This document shows positions 9,856 through 21,863 of a stretch of DNA of 64,000 nucleotides, piece after piece. The notes under the pieces are model-generated. The model had not been told where the DNA came from. It saw nothing but the letters and a program-made list of their open reading frames with translations, and searched no databases. Source of the DNA: Eucommia ulmoides (taxonomy: Eukaryota > Streptophyta > Magnoliopsida > Garryales > Eucommiaceae); the NCBI GenBank assembly GCA_016647705.1, contig CM028335.1, positions 12,104,905 to 12,168,904 on the forward strand, given 5' to 3'. How positions within the stretch are numbered: position 1 is the stretch's first letter; each line of letters opens with the position of its first letter. Made by a program: the position numbers and the translations under genes.

Positions 9856-11060
9856 CTTCTCCACTATCTTCGACTGGTTGGCAGACATCAGCTCTAGCCT
9901 AGCAGTCCTGAGCTTCTCTTTGTTCAGCTCAGCTGAAACTTGGCTCTTCTCGCTCTCCAGGCGCTGGAGGGCATCATCCTTAGCCTAAAGAGCAGCATCC
10001 TTAGTTTGGAGAGCAACCTTCAGAAGATCTACCTCTAACCGTGCTTAGCTAATCTCTTCCCTCAGTATAGAGTTCTCAGCCAGAAACTTGTTGTTTTCTT
10101 TAGGAAACAACTGGTTGCTCTTCTGCAGTGCTTCACATTGTGCGTTGACAGCATGTAGGTCAGCTTCAAACTTCTCTTTAGACGACCTTGCCATAGCCAG
10201 ATCAGTCTCAAGAGAAATATTTTATTCTTGAAAAACACAAAGGTCCTCTTCCAGGCGATTGAATGCTCTGCAAGACGATAGCAATTGATAAAAAAACTTA
10301 TATAACAGTATCAGAAGGTCCAAAACTTACTGGAAGATAATAAAATTACCTGAAGAAGTGCACAAATAAGGGTCCTAAAGAGCTCAGCTCAGCTGCAATT
10401 CCCAATTTTAGCCCGGCTCTTGTCCCATGACTTCTCAAACAAGATCTTGATGGCGTTATCGAAGATCTACTAGGGATTGGGAATCGAAGGGCTTACCTTC
10501 TTCAGCAGGTGGCACATTTACTCATGAGATAGTCCTCGAATGATTGGAGAAGCAAACGTCCCCTGGCTAGAAGTAGTTGATGCACGATGAGGTGGCTAGG
10601 TGATTATTGAAGCAGGCTTTGGAGCGGGGATAATGGGGATCCCAGCTGCATGGGTGACAAACTCTAGCCCTTGAATCTCGGTAAGAACTGGAACTTGAGC
10701 ATTGGGAACTGGCACAAAGACAACCCCACGACGATGTTTGCTCAATGGTTGTGAATCGTCAGAGTCAAACGATGTAAGAAGAATAAGCCGAGTTGTTGGA
10801 GGTCGAGGAGCTGTTGGACGAGCTGCAACAGGCTGAGTAGGAGGCCGAATAGTAAACTAACCAGTAGGCTGGGCGGCTGGCTGAGGTGCTGGTTGCCCAG
10901 ATGGCCGAGAAGGCTTCTTCACGGTTCTTTTCCTCTTCTTTCCCAAAGCCAAGTCATGTAAACAGCTGACTCCAAACTCATCCATCTCTGATTGAATGAA
11001 TATATTATAAGCAATAACTTTGCAAGGCCTCTTTTCTGGGACCATGAGACTCTTCAATTC
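9856..11060 (-). pseudogene. Accessory ORF, central coiled-coil and proline-rich part
   Basis: The minus strand from about 11057 encodes a segment with a basic cluster KKRKRTVKK, possibly a nuclear localisation signal, then a proline/alanine/glutamine-rich linker. After several stops, a long alpha-helical stretch rich in glutamate, lysine and leucine (about 10230-9860) follows, containing KEKFEADLHAVNAQCEALQK. This domain order, an N-terminal Transposase_28 domain followed by a linker and long coiled coil, is typical of proteins annotated as 'putative gypsy type transposon'. Multiple stops and probable introns prevent a single reading frame. Confidence 0.55.
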
Positions 11061-11256
11061 GTCCTCGACCTTAGGTATAAGGCGAAGATTTTTGCAAGCA
11101 TTTTCACTTGTACAAGAAAATCCAGGAAAATGTAAAGACCACTAACGCAAAACTCAAGAATTCAATTGCAAAAAACAAAAGAAAAAGAAAATTACTCGGG
11201 AAGTTAAAGTGTTTTAGCATGACTGGAAGCTACTTTATTTCATCAGAAGAGAACTC

Positions 11257-12303
11257 TCAATTACCCTTGAAGAAGAGGTATTGCCTCTGCCAATCTCCTT
11301 TCACCGCTGCAAGAAGGACGGTAAGGAAAGAGTACTTCTTGATGGTTGAGTAATAAAATATCCCAGTATCATAAAGGAATTTAAGGAAACAGACACTCAT
11401 AATCATATCTATATAAAGGGGAACATTATTCACTCGAGAAAGGATTAGAGTTCCCATGATCTGAAGAAAACCATTGGGCGCTAATTGGGCTGGGGTAATC
11501 TCTAATTGACGAAAACAATTGCGAAGGAAAGGAGTAAAAAGAAGTTTACGGTCATATTCGAACATCCACATGAAGAGACATATTTTATCATCTTTGGCAC
11601 TATAGGGACTTTCGTCCTCGGCTGGAACCCTAATAGAAATCGATGAAGAAATTTTGTATTGTTCTCGGAATGGCTCGAGTCACTCCTCCAAGAAAGAACT
11701 AAAGCCATAATCTCCCCAGTAAACTGGGGAATAGGTGGACAGATGAGCTTTGGCAGGCGTTGTCTGCTTCACAAGAGAAGTCGATAACGAACCCACCTCA
11801 GCCGGACTGTTTGATGGACTCAACGACATTTCAAACAAAATAACAAAAATAAAAAATCGAGTGCGAACAAACTACACAGTATCTATATAAAGGGGAACAT
11901 TATTCACTCGAGAAAGGATTAGAGTTCCCATGATCTAAAGAAAACCATTGGGTGCTAATTGGGCTGGGGTAATCTCTAATTGACGAAAACAATTGCGAAG
12001 GAAAGGAGTAAAAAAAAGTTTAAGGCCATATTCGAACATCCACATGAAGAGACATATTTCATCATCTTTGGTACTACAGGGACTTTCGTCCTCTGATGAA
12101 ACCCTAATAGAAATCGACGAAGAAATTTTGTATTGTTCTCAGAATGGCTCGAGCCACTCCTCCAAGAAAGAACTAGAGCCATAATCTCCCCAGTAAACTG
12201 GGGAATAGGTGGACGGATGAGCTTTGGCAGGCGTTGTTTGCTTCACAAGAGGAGTCGATGACGAACCTGCCTCAGCCGGACTGTTTGATGGACTCAACGA
12301 CAT
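11257..12303 (-). pseudogene. Accessory ORF, Transposase_28-like N-terminal domain (duplicated)
   Basis: A start codon lies at 12303, and its duplicate at 11829. Both open with MSLSPSNSPAEAG or close to it. The domain continues through FTPFLRNCFRQLEITPAQLA, NGFLQIMGTLILSRVNN and a tail ending GDWQRQYLFFKGN (stop at 11257). The pattern matches the Pfam family Transposase_28 ('putative gypsy type transposon'). Each duplicate has different nonsense codons: copy 1 has TGA at about 11680; copy 2 has TGA at about 12139 and TAG further on. Despite the family name no catalytic transposase activity is shown. Placement just inside a plus-strand LTR, in antisense, fits the antisense extra ORF of Tat-lineage elements. 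Confidence 0.7.
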
Positions 12304-12354
12304 TTCAAACAGAATAACAAAAATAAAAAACCAAGTGAGAACAAACTACACAAT
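11407..12354. repeat. Tandem direct duplication, 2 x 474 bp
   Basis: Positions 11407-11880 and 11881-12354 are nearly the same, differing by a few percent, with a constant offset of 474 bases. The unit spans the start codon and roughly the first half of the Transposase_28-like domain. Confidence 0.95.
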
Positions 12355-12451
12355 CAGGAGATTGAAAAAAGACAGGAACTTACACGAACGGAAAGGTGAT
12401 CTTTCGTTTCACTTATCTGAATCGTCACAAAAGTCAGGAAGGTAATTGATA

Positions 12452-13004
12452 TGTGAGAAATTCCTACCCACGATTAATAGAGGCTTGAAAGCTTTGATGG
12501 GTCGGGTCGGGTAGGCAATCTAATCTACAAAATAGTAACTCGGTGATCATATTGGGCGATATGCACTAGTCTACCGGGAAAGAGGCAGTAATGACCCAAT
12601 ACTTAAACAAGAAAAGGCCTAGTAAGAAGGCCCAATCATGGGTAATCAAAACCCACAGTGGAAAGGTCAAGAAGAGGTCAGCCCAAGAACTCCCACTACC
12701 CCCATAACATGAGGAGAATCGCAACCAATTAACTGGTTGTGAGTGAGATCATCGCCAAATTCTATGCAAATAAGAGGAGATTGTGGAAAGGGCGACCTCA
12801 CCAATATAACGACACAAATAAAGAATTATATATAAATGGAAGGTATCAACATATTATTTTATGATTCAAGTACTTGATCTTTCACCAAAAAAACAGACTA
12901 ACTTATTCTCACGCCGAAGGTTCTTTGGCCGACACCACACCGTTGTCCCTTGGAGCTAATCGGTTTTGCAGGTTGAAGGCGAACGTTGTGAAGGTTTTTG
13001 GCAC
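12452..13004 (+). repeat. Plus-strand Ty3/gypsy LTR (probable)
   Basis: It starts TGTGAGAAATTCC after a purine tract AAAAGTCAGGAAGG (12429-12442). It contains a TATA-like TATATATAAATGG (12831-12840) and, 100 bp later, the GGTTCTTTGGCCGACACCAC segment seen near the R/U5 part of many Tat-type LTRs. No partner LTR is in the window, and the right end is uncertain (12970-13004). If it is the 3' LTR of a Tat element, the minus-strand ORF to its left is in the expected antisense position. Confidence 0.55.
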
Positions 13005-15756
13005 ATATTTGATCCTTTGCATGTGCTAGGGATTTTTGGCAACATCAGTTACACAGATTAGTTGTTATACTTCAATACTACTTAGTGTGGTGTTTTGACC
13101 ACAAAACTTCAAGGCATTTAATGATACCCAAATTTCGAGTGATTGAGGGATCGCTTGTATACCTACTCACCATCACCGACCTACAAAAATCCTTACACTG
13201 AGTGAGTTTTAGCCAAGCGTGAGAGTAAGTATTCGGTTTAGGAAATTTAGTAGAAAAATCTTAGCTGGGAGTCAAAATTAACCTCATTTTGCAGCTTCCT
13301 CCACATGAAGAATTGTTAGAGGCTATCATTGAGGAAATCCTCACATATTCTATATGGTGGGAGTAACCCATGTAAGAATGGGAGATTCACGTGAGCTTTA
13401 AGGTTTGATATCCCTAGACCTGTCTGAGTATCGAATTCTTACTATATCTAGGGATCAACTGTACACAACACACTATGTCACTCCCTGAATATGGGTTGTA
13501 GAGTTGAAACATGGATGGTTGATTTCCGTCCACATCACTAGCCCCTTACTCCCATGTCAGAATAACGTGACCTAGAGAGTCTCAACAGTTTAACCCTGCA
13601 AAAGCGCCAGGCGGCGCTTATTAATAGTGACACCCGAACAATATTGTTGGGACACATTTCTTTAGTCTTTTCTTCTTTTAAGCATAAATAGATAGTTTCA
13701 CTTCTAGGTAAGAATGCCAACAATTTTCTCAATTCCCGATGGACACATCAGGAGGATCTCGAATCCCTCAAGAGGCTTCGCAAGTAACTGCCAATCGACC
13801 TCCCTAAAGTGAAATTGGAAAGAAATACTATCTTGAGAGTCCCTGGATGGAGAAATGTTTGGAGAAGTAAAGGCGAACAAGAGTCGCTCTAGGGCCTCAT
13901 CATCGTAGGAAGGGATTTGACGGGGATAAGACTTATCGTGGGTTCTATTGTTTGTAGGAACGAGAGTTACACTTTGACAAACTGTTAGTCGGCTCTCATA
14001 AACCGTGACTTAGAGTCCATGCGGAATGTCAATCCCAGGGAAGTTCAATGATTTGTTGTTACCCAAATGATCTAACTTCTTCATGAGATTGAATTTATTT
14101 GTGCTTGGTTAGATGCAAAGGCCAAAGTAATGTTGCTTGCGAAAAATCACTGGGCAGAGGAGGAGGCACAAATACGAGCCATGAATTCGGAGATTTTAAA
14201 ACTAAAAATGGATAGTGCAAGGGAGGCACGCGCTTCCCAAGAAAAGAGTGGGATAAAAATAAACTTCAATTAGCTCGGAGAAGTTAAGACAAATCCAATA
14301 ATCAATAGAGATGCTCCAGATGGAACACCATCAGATAAATAGGGACACAATAAGGGTGATCGAGGATGGTTTCAGAGCTTACTAAAGATCCATGTTATCC
14401 CTTAATCTATCTTTCTATATATCTGCCTTGCATATGGGATTCTTTGGGGAGATTGGACGACGAAGGAATTCCATTGGCAAACACAAGTAGAAGTCAACCT
14501 TCTTCAGTTAGTGGACATCCTTCAGCATCTCAAAGACTAAAGGGAGATATTCGAGTGGGCAGAACCCCTTCGGGAATGCTCAGGGCCTATTCTTAATTGG
14601 GAACAAACCTTTAATTAGGATAATTTTCTTGGGAATAAAGAATGATCCCCTAGGGCATTCATTGTGATACAGTTGTACCCCATTGCGCAGTATGTGGGAC
14701 CCATGTCCCATAGTTCAAAAGTATAACTCAAAACCCGACAATGTACTATGTAATCTGTATTTAACGTTCCCATTCCCTGGAGAGCAATGTGACTTGACCT
14801 TCTGATTAGTGTCTAACATCGATTGGAAAGATGTTATACTTATCAAGTAACTGGCAACACTGGTTAATGAACTGATGATTATAGGTAGTCGTTTCTACCT
14901 ACAAAAATACCCCATGTTTTTATTACTCTACCACCTTCCATCCTTGTCATCTTCTTAATACGTATTGTTTCTCTATTTGACTTCTCAGCCTTAAGCAAGA
15001 GACCATATCGAACATCGGCACTAGTGATTTTTAAGATGCTCGTTAGGCCTTCATTGCTTAAAGGACTAGAATAAAACAAACATATGATATCTTCTATCCC
15101 GAGATTAAGTCTATCAAGGGTCTGATGTCCCTTAGAAACCTGAGGGTATCCATCACGGTGATGGAAAACTGCTATCTCCACATGATGTTTAATAAAATAG
15201 AGGTGGAGGAAACGTTTTTGTTACAGTCTGCTTGGAAAGTATTACCAAGAAAGAAAAGTTCTTGGCAGAGATAACTAAGCTAAAGGAAAACAGTGATTGC
15301 CTCCTTAACGAAGTATAAAATCTTACTCGCTTTTGTGTCACACTAGGAGAATTTGGGTGCTGATACTAAGCGTCTCAAGGATTGGGTCTCTATTTTCAAT
15401 GTGTTGATGGGCAAGGTTTTTGGGGTGATCTTCGAGGATCAAGCAACTCTTCATTCCTCTGTCATCCATAAGAGAGGTCTCCGTAAACTCTTGGCACTCC
15501 CTCTATGTGAGCTTCCCACAAAGGTGATCAACGTGAGTTCTACCCAAAAACCCTGTAGACATTCTCTGGTTGTTGAGGTGGACAACCCATTCCACTATGT
15601 TTGAAGCTCCCTTAGTGCCCACCAGAAGAAGAAATCCAAAGTGAGGGAGTAAGACATGCATAGGGGTAAATTGTGCATAATGGTAGAAAATATTATAGTT
15701 ATGTTATTAATCAAGTGCAAAAATGCCTCTCTTCCTAGAAATCTAAATTTCTATTC
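13005..15756. other. Unassigned decayed sequence
   Basis: No complete gene was recognised. Small coding-like traces on the plus strand are: a start near 13739 opening MDTSGGSRIPQEASQ after a TATA-like CATAAATAG; a charged helical stretch at about 14085-14265; and an 84-codon open stretch at 15353-15604 preceded by a short lysine-rich helix (15236-15320). These could be remains of another coiled-coil transposon ORF. The family is not recognised, and none has continuous coding potential. Confidence 0.35.
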
Positions 15757-16622
15757 TTCATTGGCAGATCCCTTCTGATCAAAATTGTTACGTCTGCCAT
15801 TCCCAATAATGTGACACAAACTTTCATATTGCCAAGAAAAATCTATGATTGTATTGACAAAATGAACAAAACATTCCTTTAGGGAGAGGTGGAAGATAAA
15901 AGGAAATATCATCTTCTTAATTGGGACACCTGGTTTGTAAATTTAAATATATGGGGGGTCTGGGTATTCTTAAAGTTAGGATCCTTAATAATGCATATAT
16001 GAATAAGCTTGCTGGAATATTTTTATTAATAATGAAAATTTACAGACTGAAATTCATATAGCTAAATGTCATTTTGAAAATAATCCTAACACTTGGAAAA
16101 ATAAGCTAAAAAGGTCTCATATATGGAAGGGCATTTACAAAGCCACACACATGTTGTCAGAAAGTATCAAATTGAAAGTAGGGAATGGAGTCAAAATTAA
16201 CTCGTGTAATGACCGGTGGTATGCTAAGGGCCTTCTGGGCAATGATATGTTGTAAAGCAACCAAAATCTTAAAGTTGTTGATATTATCGATGACAACGAG
16301 AATTGGTTTCTATTGCCAATCATCTACCTAATTGTTGATGATATGAACAAGGGAATCTGGGAAATGAACCCTGTTATATTTTTTCAAGAGGATATACCTA
16401 CCTGGTAGCTAGAATCTTCCGGTACTTTCTCACGTAAGTCTGCCTATGGAGTTGCTAATAATGATGTCTTCTCTATGAATAATATGGAATGTAATTAGAT
16501 CTGGAAATCAAAAGTCTCTCAAAAGTTTAAATTCTTTATTTGGCTTATCTTTCATAGGAGACTAATGTCGAATAGTCTTATAGCAAATTGGTCCCATGAT
16601 ATATTAGTCATGTGCCAGCGAT
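15757..16622 (+). pseudogene. LINE (non-LTR) reverse transcriptase C-terminal remnant
   Basis: Plus-strand frames give the post-catalytic part of a plant L1-type ORF2: LLIKIVTSAIPNNVTQTFIL, then KYHLLNWDTW, GGLGILKVRILNNAYMNKL and the zinc-binding 'zf-RVT' segment WKSKVSQKFKFFIWLIFHRR followed by CQRCN. Frameshifts and stops are frequent. The reverse transcriptase core and endonuclease are absent. The remnant stops where copia element H begins at 16628. Confidence 0.8.
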
Positions 16623-16627
16623 GTAAT

Positions 16628-16720
16628 TGTTATAAACTTTATTAGTTTTGTTTAGAAAACCATTAATTAAAAATTTCAAAACCTCAATTTCATTTATTAA
16701 AATTCAGTTTTTATTTGACA

Positions 16721-16762
<42 letters not shown>

Positions 16763-17063
16763 TTTCACTTTTTGCTTTTGTGTTTATTATCAATTATTGT
16801 GTTTATTATTATTCTTGTAATTCTTATAATTTTTTACACTATATAAAGAGGGTTGCCTACTCTTTGAGAGATATGAAAAGTATCCTAAGAGTTTTCCCAC
16901 CTACTAGTATATCTTTATATTATATTCAAGGCCAATTCAATAAAGATGGTTTATTAGTCTTTCCGGTGGACGTGAGCCCTGAGGGGGTGTGCTTGTGAGC
17001 AACGATTGTATCTTGGAGTAGTCATTACCATCATAACTTTCACGTAGGGAGGTAATTGTTACA
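16628..17063 (+). repeat. 5' LTR of element H
   Basis: It matches 20733-21143 through the shared segments TGTTATAAACTTTATTAG, TATATAAAG(A/G)GGGTTGCCTAC and CTTCACG(T/C)AG. A TATA-like box lies at about 16840. It is lengthened by an ATT trinucleotide run that is longer than in the 3' LTR. The right end is approximate. Confidence 0.85.
16720..16760. repeat. (ATT)n microsatellite in the H LTR
   Basis: About 13 ATT units. The equivalent position in the 3' LTR (20827-20840) has only about four units, so the expansion happened after insertion. Confidence 0.9.
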
Positions 17064-17189
17064 AGTCTCAACTCAATCAAAATAATAATCAACATGATCC
17101 AAGAGCTCAAGTAAATATGTTTGTAGATCATGAAAACCTTGGCGAACCTTCCTTTAGGTATGATTTCTAGAATCAATTTTACTTGTGAG

Positions 17190-20100
17190 AATAAAGATTG
17201 ATGGTTAGATTCTGGAGCTAATATACATGTTTGTTTTGATCATGGTATTTTCAAAAATTATCAGAAATCAAGTGGAGGAAATGTAACTCTAGGAAGTGCT
17301 GTTGTCACACAAGTATGTGGTATAGGAGATATTGATTTGAAGATGACATCTGGAAAGACTTTAAGTCTAAACGAAGTGCGACATGTTCCGAAGTAATAAG
17401 AAATTTAATTAGTATGTCAACCTTAGTCAAGCAAGGTTATAAAATTGTTTTGGAGTCCAATAAGGTTGTTATAACCAAGAATAATATTTTTATTGTGAAA
17501 GGTTATGTGTCTGAAAGTTTATTTAAATTAAATGTATTTTTAAAGGATAAAAAAAGTTGTCAAGTTTTGAATGTTGAGAATTCTAATATATGGCATAGTA
17601 GATTAGGTTATATAAGTTTGAGAAAGATTAAGAGATTGATGGATTTTTATCTTATTCCTAAATCTTATGTAGAGTATAAATGCAAATGTAAGGTATGTGT
17701 TCAAGCAAAACAACCAAGAAAGCATTTTAGAAGTGTTAATAGGAATACACAACTCTTAGAGCTTATACATAGTGATGTATGTGATTCAAATAGACCACTG
17801 AATGGAGTTGGGAATAAATATTTTCTGACTTTCATTGATGATTGTTCGAGGGTTCGTTATATTTATATTTTGAAGACTAAAGATGAGGTGTTCAATAAGT
17901 TTATAATATATAAGAATAGAGTAGAAAATCAGCTTGATCGGAAGATTAAGAAACTTAGGTATGATAGAGGGAGGTAAGTATACTTTGGGAGATCTTAAGA
18001 CTTTTTGTGAAGAGTGTGGTATCATACATGAACTTATTTCACCATATTTACCTCAATCAAATAGAATTGAAGAAAGAAAAAATAGAACTTTGATAGATAT
18101 AGTGAATTCAATGTTGATAAGTTTAGGTTTACCTAAAAATTTATAGGGAAAGGTTGTGCTTACTGAGTGTTTCATATTAAATCGCATTACCACAAAAGAT
18201 AATGAAAAGACCATGTATGAAATTTGGGAGAATAGAAAGCCAAATTTGAGAATCTTAAAAAGTGTGGGGTGTTTAGCAAAGGTGACTATACTTGAACCAC
18301 AAAGAAAGAAAATAGGACCTAAGACAATAGACATTGTTTTCTTAGATTATACACAAGATAGTAGTGCAAATAGGTTTTTAGTTATCGAATCTCAAATTAG
18401 TGGTATCTCCATAAATTTGATAGTTTAATCAAGAGATGCAACGTTCTTTGAAGATATATTTCTTTATAAAACTAGAATTCCTAACCAGTTAGTAAACATG
18501 GATTCCATACTAATTCATGACATACCTTCTGTTATAAATAGTCTTCTTACCGAGAAATACTTAGATTTTTCTATAGACCCAAGACGAAGTAAGAGACATA
18601 GAATTGAAAAGAATTTTAGGGAAGATTTCTATACTTACTTAGTAGAAAAAGAACTAAAAACTTACAAGGAAGCGTTATCTTCAATAGATGCACCATTTTG
18701 GAAAGAGACAATAAATAGTGAGATTGAATCAATCGTGCAAAATACTACTTGGGAATTAGTAGATTTGCTTTCAAGAAACAAAGTTATAGGTTGTAAGTGA
18801 ATTTTTAAGAAGAAGTTAAAACCTGATGGAAGCATAGATAAGTATAAGGTTAGATTGGTAGCAAAACGATTTACACAAATGAAAGGGATTGACTATTTTG
18901 ATACTTATTCTCCTGTAATTAGTATTACAATTGTTAGGATCCTTATAACTTTAGCTTCTATTCATAATCTAGTGATACATCAAATGGATGTAAAGACTGC
19001 TTTTTCTAAATGGGGATTTAGAAGAGGAAATTTATATGGATCAACTTAAGGGCTTTATTGTTAAGGGTCAAGAACATAAGTTTTGTAAGCTAGTCAATCT
19101 TTATATGGTCTCAAGCAAACCCCTAAGCAATGGCATGAAAATTTTGATAAGTTGATTTTAGAATATGACTTCATAATTAATGGTCATGACAAGTGTCTAT
19201 ATTACAAAGAAAATAGTGGGGGTAGTGTTATTTTATGTCTTTATGTAGATCATATACTTATTTTTGGAACTAATCTCAAGATTTTAGAGGATGTTAAGTT
19301 ATACTCATCTAAGAATTATGACATGAAATATTTGGGAGAAGCATATGTGATTTTAGGAATGAAATTGGAGAACACCTATAGTAGCATAACTCTTGATCAG
19401 TCAAGTACTGTAGAGAAAATGTTGAAGACATTTGAGTATTTTGATGTAAAACCTGTTAGCATACCTTATGATTCTAGTGTACATCTAAAAAAGAACAAAG
19501 GTTAACTAATATCTCGATCGAAGTATTCCTAGATGATCGGATCACTTTTATATCTATCTAATAAGTCTAGATTTGATATCACTTGTGATGTTAGAAGATT
19601 GAGTAGATATACTTGCAACCCTAGTAAGGAACATTGGATAGCATTAGAAAGGATTTGTAAGTATCTTAGAGGAACTTTACATTTCACCTTATGCTACAAA
19701 GGTTATCCGAGTGTAGTTGAAGGTTTTAGTGATGCAAATTGGATTTCAGACGGTCTAGATGTGAAATCTACCACTGGGTTTGTATTTTTATTAGGAGGAG
19801 CTCCTATATCTTTGGGCTCTAAGAAACAAACTATTATTTCAAGGAGTACAATATAGGCAGAACTTATAACACTTAATACCACAAGTGCGGAAGCAGAATG
19901 GATTAAATACTTACTTTTAGATTTACCTTTATTTGGTAAACCTATTCCTGCTATATCAATTATTTGTGATAATAGAGCTATTATTGACTTTGTCAAACAA
20001 GCTCATACAAATAAGAAAATGAATAAACATATACAGGTACGATACAAGTCTGTTAAGAGTATGTTGAAAACAGATATAATATCACTAAATTTTGTGAGAT

Positions 20101-20210
20101 CAAAAAGTAATATTGTTCATCATTTGAACAAAGGTCTATCTAGGAATGCAATCCTAGATTTGTTGAGGAGAATGGGTCTAAGCCCACAAGGAAGTCATAT
20201 AGGGAAGTAA
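17190..20210 (+). pseudogene. Copia polyprotein of element H (PR-INT-RT-RH)
   Basis: The protease active site DSGA is at 17208-17219. The GAG-pre-integrase/zinc segment (about 17590-17720) reads WHSRLGYIS, where the second histidine of the usual HH is tyrosine, and then the two cysteines of CKVC. The integrase core begins LIHSDVCDSN, with DDCSR at about 17838. Reverse transcriptase resumes near 18800 with KPDGSIDKYKVRLVAKRF and MDVKTAF. The catalytic box at 19242-19253 is YVDH instead of YVDD. RNase H (19533-20210) is nearly whole, ending SPQGSHIGK. Stops or shifts occur at about 17977, 18148, 18800, 19010 and 19857. Catalysis is excluded both by these and by the YVDH change. Confidence 0.88.
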
Positions 20211-20732
20211 CTCAACCTCTGTGATTAGGAACCACATGAAAGATGTTCAATGGGTAGAAACAATTTGTACTACGTGACTTATAGACCAACACCTAATATT
20301 ATAAAGATATTCTCAAGAGATATTTTTCTGCTCATCCCTATGGCAATAGTGCTGATAAAATGTGATGTTTAGGTAGGGTTTTAACCCTGAATGAGACCAA
20401 GGCAGGAAAACTCCTGCAGAGTATAGGTCACATATATCCTTGGAGGAATGAGGTTTTTCTCTAATAACTTTCATGAGAATCAAGATCAAAGTATATGGCC
20501 ATTAATAGCACTAACCCACAAACCATGTCTTAATATCGATGCTCTATGTGTAAGAGTTGAACTTTAACTTAAAAGGGTATAATCCAAGACAGTTCACTAT
20601 GATTCTTCAAAGGAAAAACTATTAACACTAAGTGACGTTCAAGTCCTAAAGACACCTTCACCTATTGCATAGTATAAAGTTGTTCATATTTTCTATATAT
20701 GTTGAATAAGAATTTTGAAATTTATGGGCGAT

Positions 20733-21143
20733 TGTTATAAACTTTATTAGTTTTCTTTAAAAAATCATTAATTAAAAATTTCAAAACCTCTATTTTATTT
20801 ATTAAAATTTTAGTTTTTTTTTTTTACAATTATTATTATTAATTTTTAGTTTTTGTTTTTGTGTTTATTATAAATTATTATATTTATTATTATTCTTGTA
20901 ACTCCTATAATTTTTTACACTATATAAAGGGGGTTGCCTACTCTTTGAGAGATATAAAAAAGTATCTTAACAGTTTTCCCACCTACTAGTATATCTCTAA
21001 ATTATATTCAATGACAATTTGATAAATACAATTCATTAGTTTTTCCAATGGACATGAACCCCAAGAAGACATGCTTGTGAGAAACGGTTGTATATTGAAG
21101 TAGCCATTACCGTCATAATCTTCACGCAGAGAGGTAATCATTA
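20733..21143 (+). repeat. 3' LTR of element H
   Basis: Starts TGTTATAAACTTTATTAG right after a purine-containing tract (AAATTTATGGGCGAT, 20718-20732). The interval 20211-20732 between RNase H and the LTR is non-coding 3' leader typical of such elements. Confidence 0.85.
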
Positions 21144-21299
21144 CTTTAGGTCAACGATCATTCATGTCTCCTTAAACTCACAGACCAATTACTTTTTCTT
21201 ACTTATTTTATTATTTATATTTTTGAAGGAAGTTTATTATTTATATTCTAGTTATAGTTTTAATATTTATTTAAATTATTGTCAAAATCATATAATATT

Positions 21300-21863
21300 T
21301 GTTGGTGCGTAAAACTGGTAACACACCTCGAGTGTGGTCCAGTCGGATAACGGGTGAATCCTCTTGTTGAGGTGGAGTCGTCAGTTGAAAATTCTTCGAG
21401 TGAAATGTGGTGGGTCCTAGAGGGACTAATCTGCTATGTCCGGAGTTCTACTTTTCAAAGAGTGTACCTACAGAAGGCTCAGACCGGGATTTGTCCCGGT
21501 GAAGCCCCTCAAGCGTGGTAATCAGTGCTAAGAGAGAAAAGGTACACTAATTCAGCAAGTAAACAAATGAACTAGCGCGTAATGTAAAGTGTATTCAAGC
21601 GTACCTCGAGCTTGCATAGCCCCCGATATATATAGGAGTTAGAGATGATTAGTCATGCCTAAACATGGTTAATTAGTCGAAACCTTGTAGTTAGCTGATA
21701 ATCCGGGGTATTTAGGAGTTAATTACTGGGCTTGGGCGTTTGAACCCATATGGCAAAGCCCGTGAACTTTTGTTAGGCTTGTGGTGAAAATGTTAGTGAT
21801 AGTAGACACTGGGCCATCGGGGCCCAAGTGCTGACTTGAAGAAGCCCAAAAATACCCTCATCA
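21300..21863 (-). repeat. 3' LTR of element A
   Basis: 564 bp. Plus-strand ends are TGTTGGTGCGTAAAACTGG and ACCCTCATCA. It is colinear with 29064-29615 and, with an extra internal segment in B, with 37788-38621. Confidence 0.92.

Larger units (their letters stand above)
16628..21143 (+). mobile_element. Element H: Ty1/copia retrotransposon, degenerate
   Basis: Two LTRs (16628-17063 and 20733-21143) flank a copia polyprotein in the order protease, integrase, reverse transcriptase, RNase H. Both LTRs begin TGTTATAAACTTTATTAG. Almost all of gag and the primer site are missing: the protease motif lies only about 145 bp from the LTR. No matching target-site duplication could be found. It interrupts or abuts the LINE remnant to its left. 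Confidence 0.9.

Noticed and set aside
14879-15181. 100-codon minus-strand frame
   Set aside because: No family was recognised, no conserved motif, and it lies in an otherwise decayed region; it could be chance.
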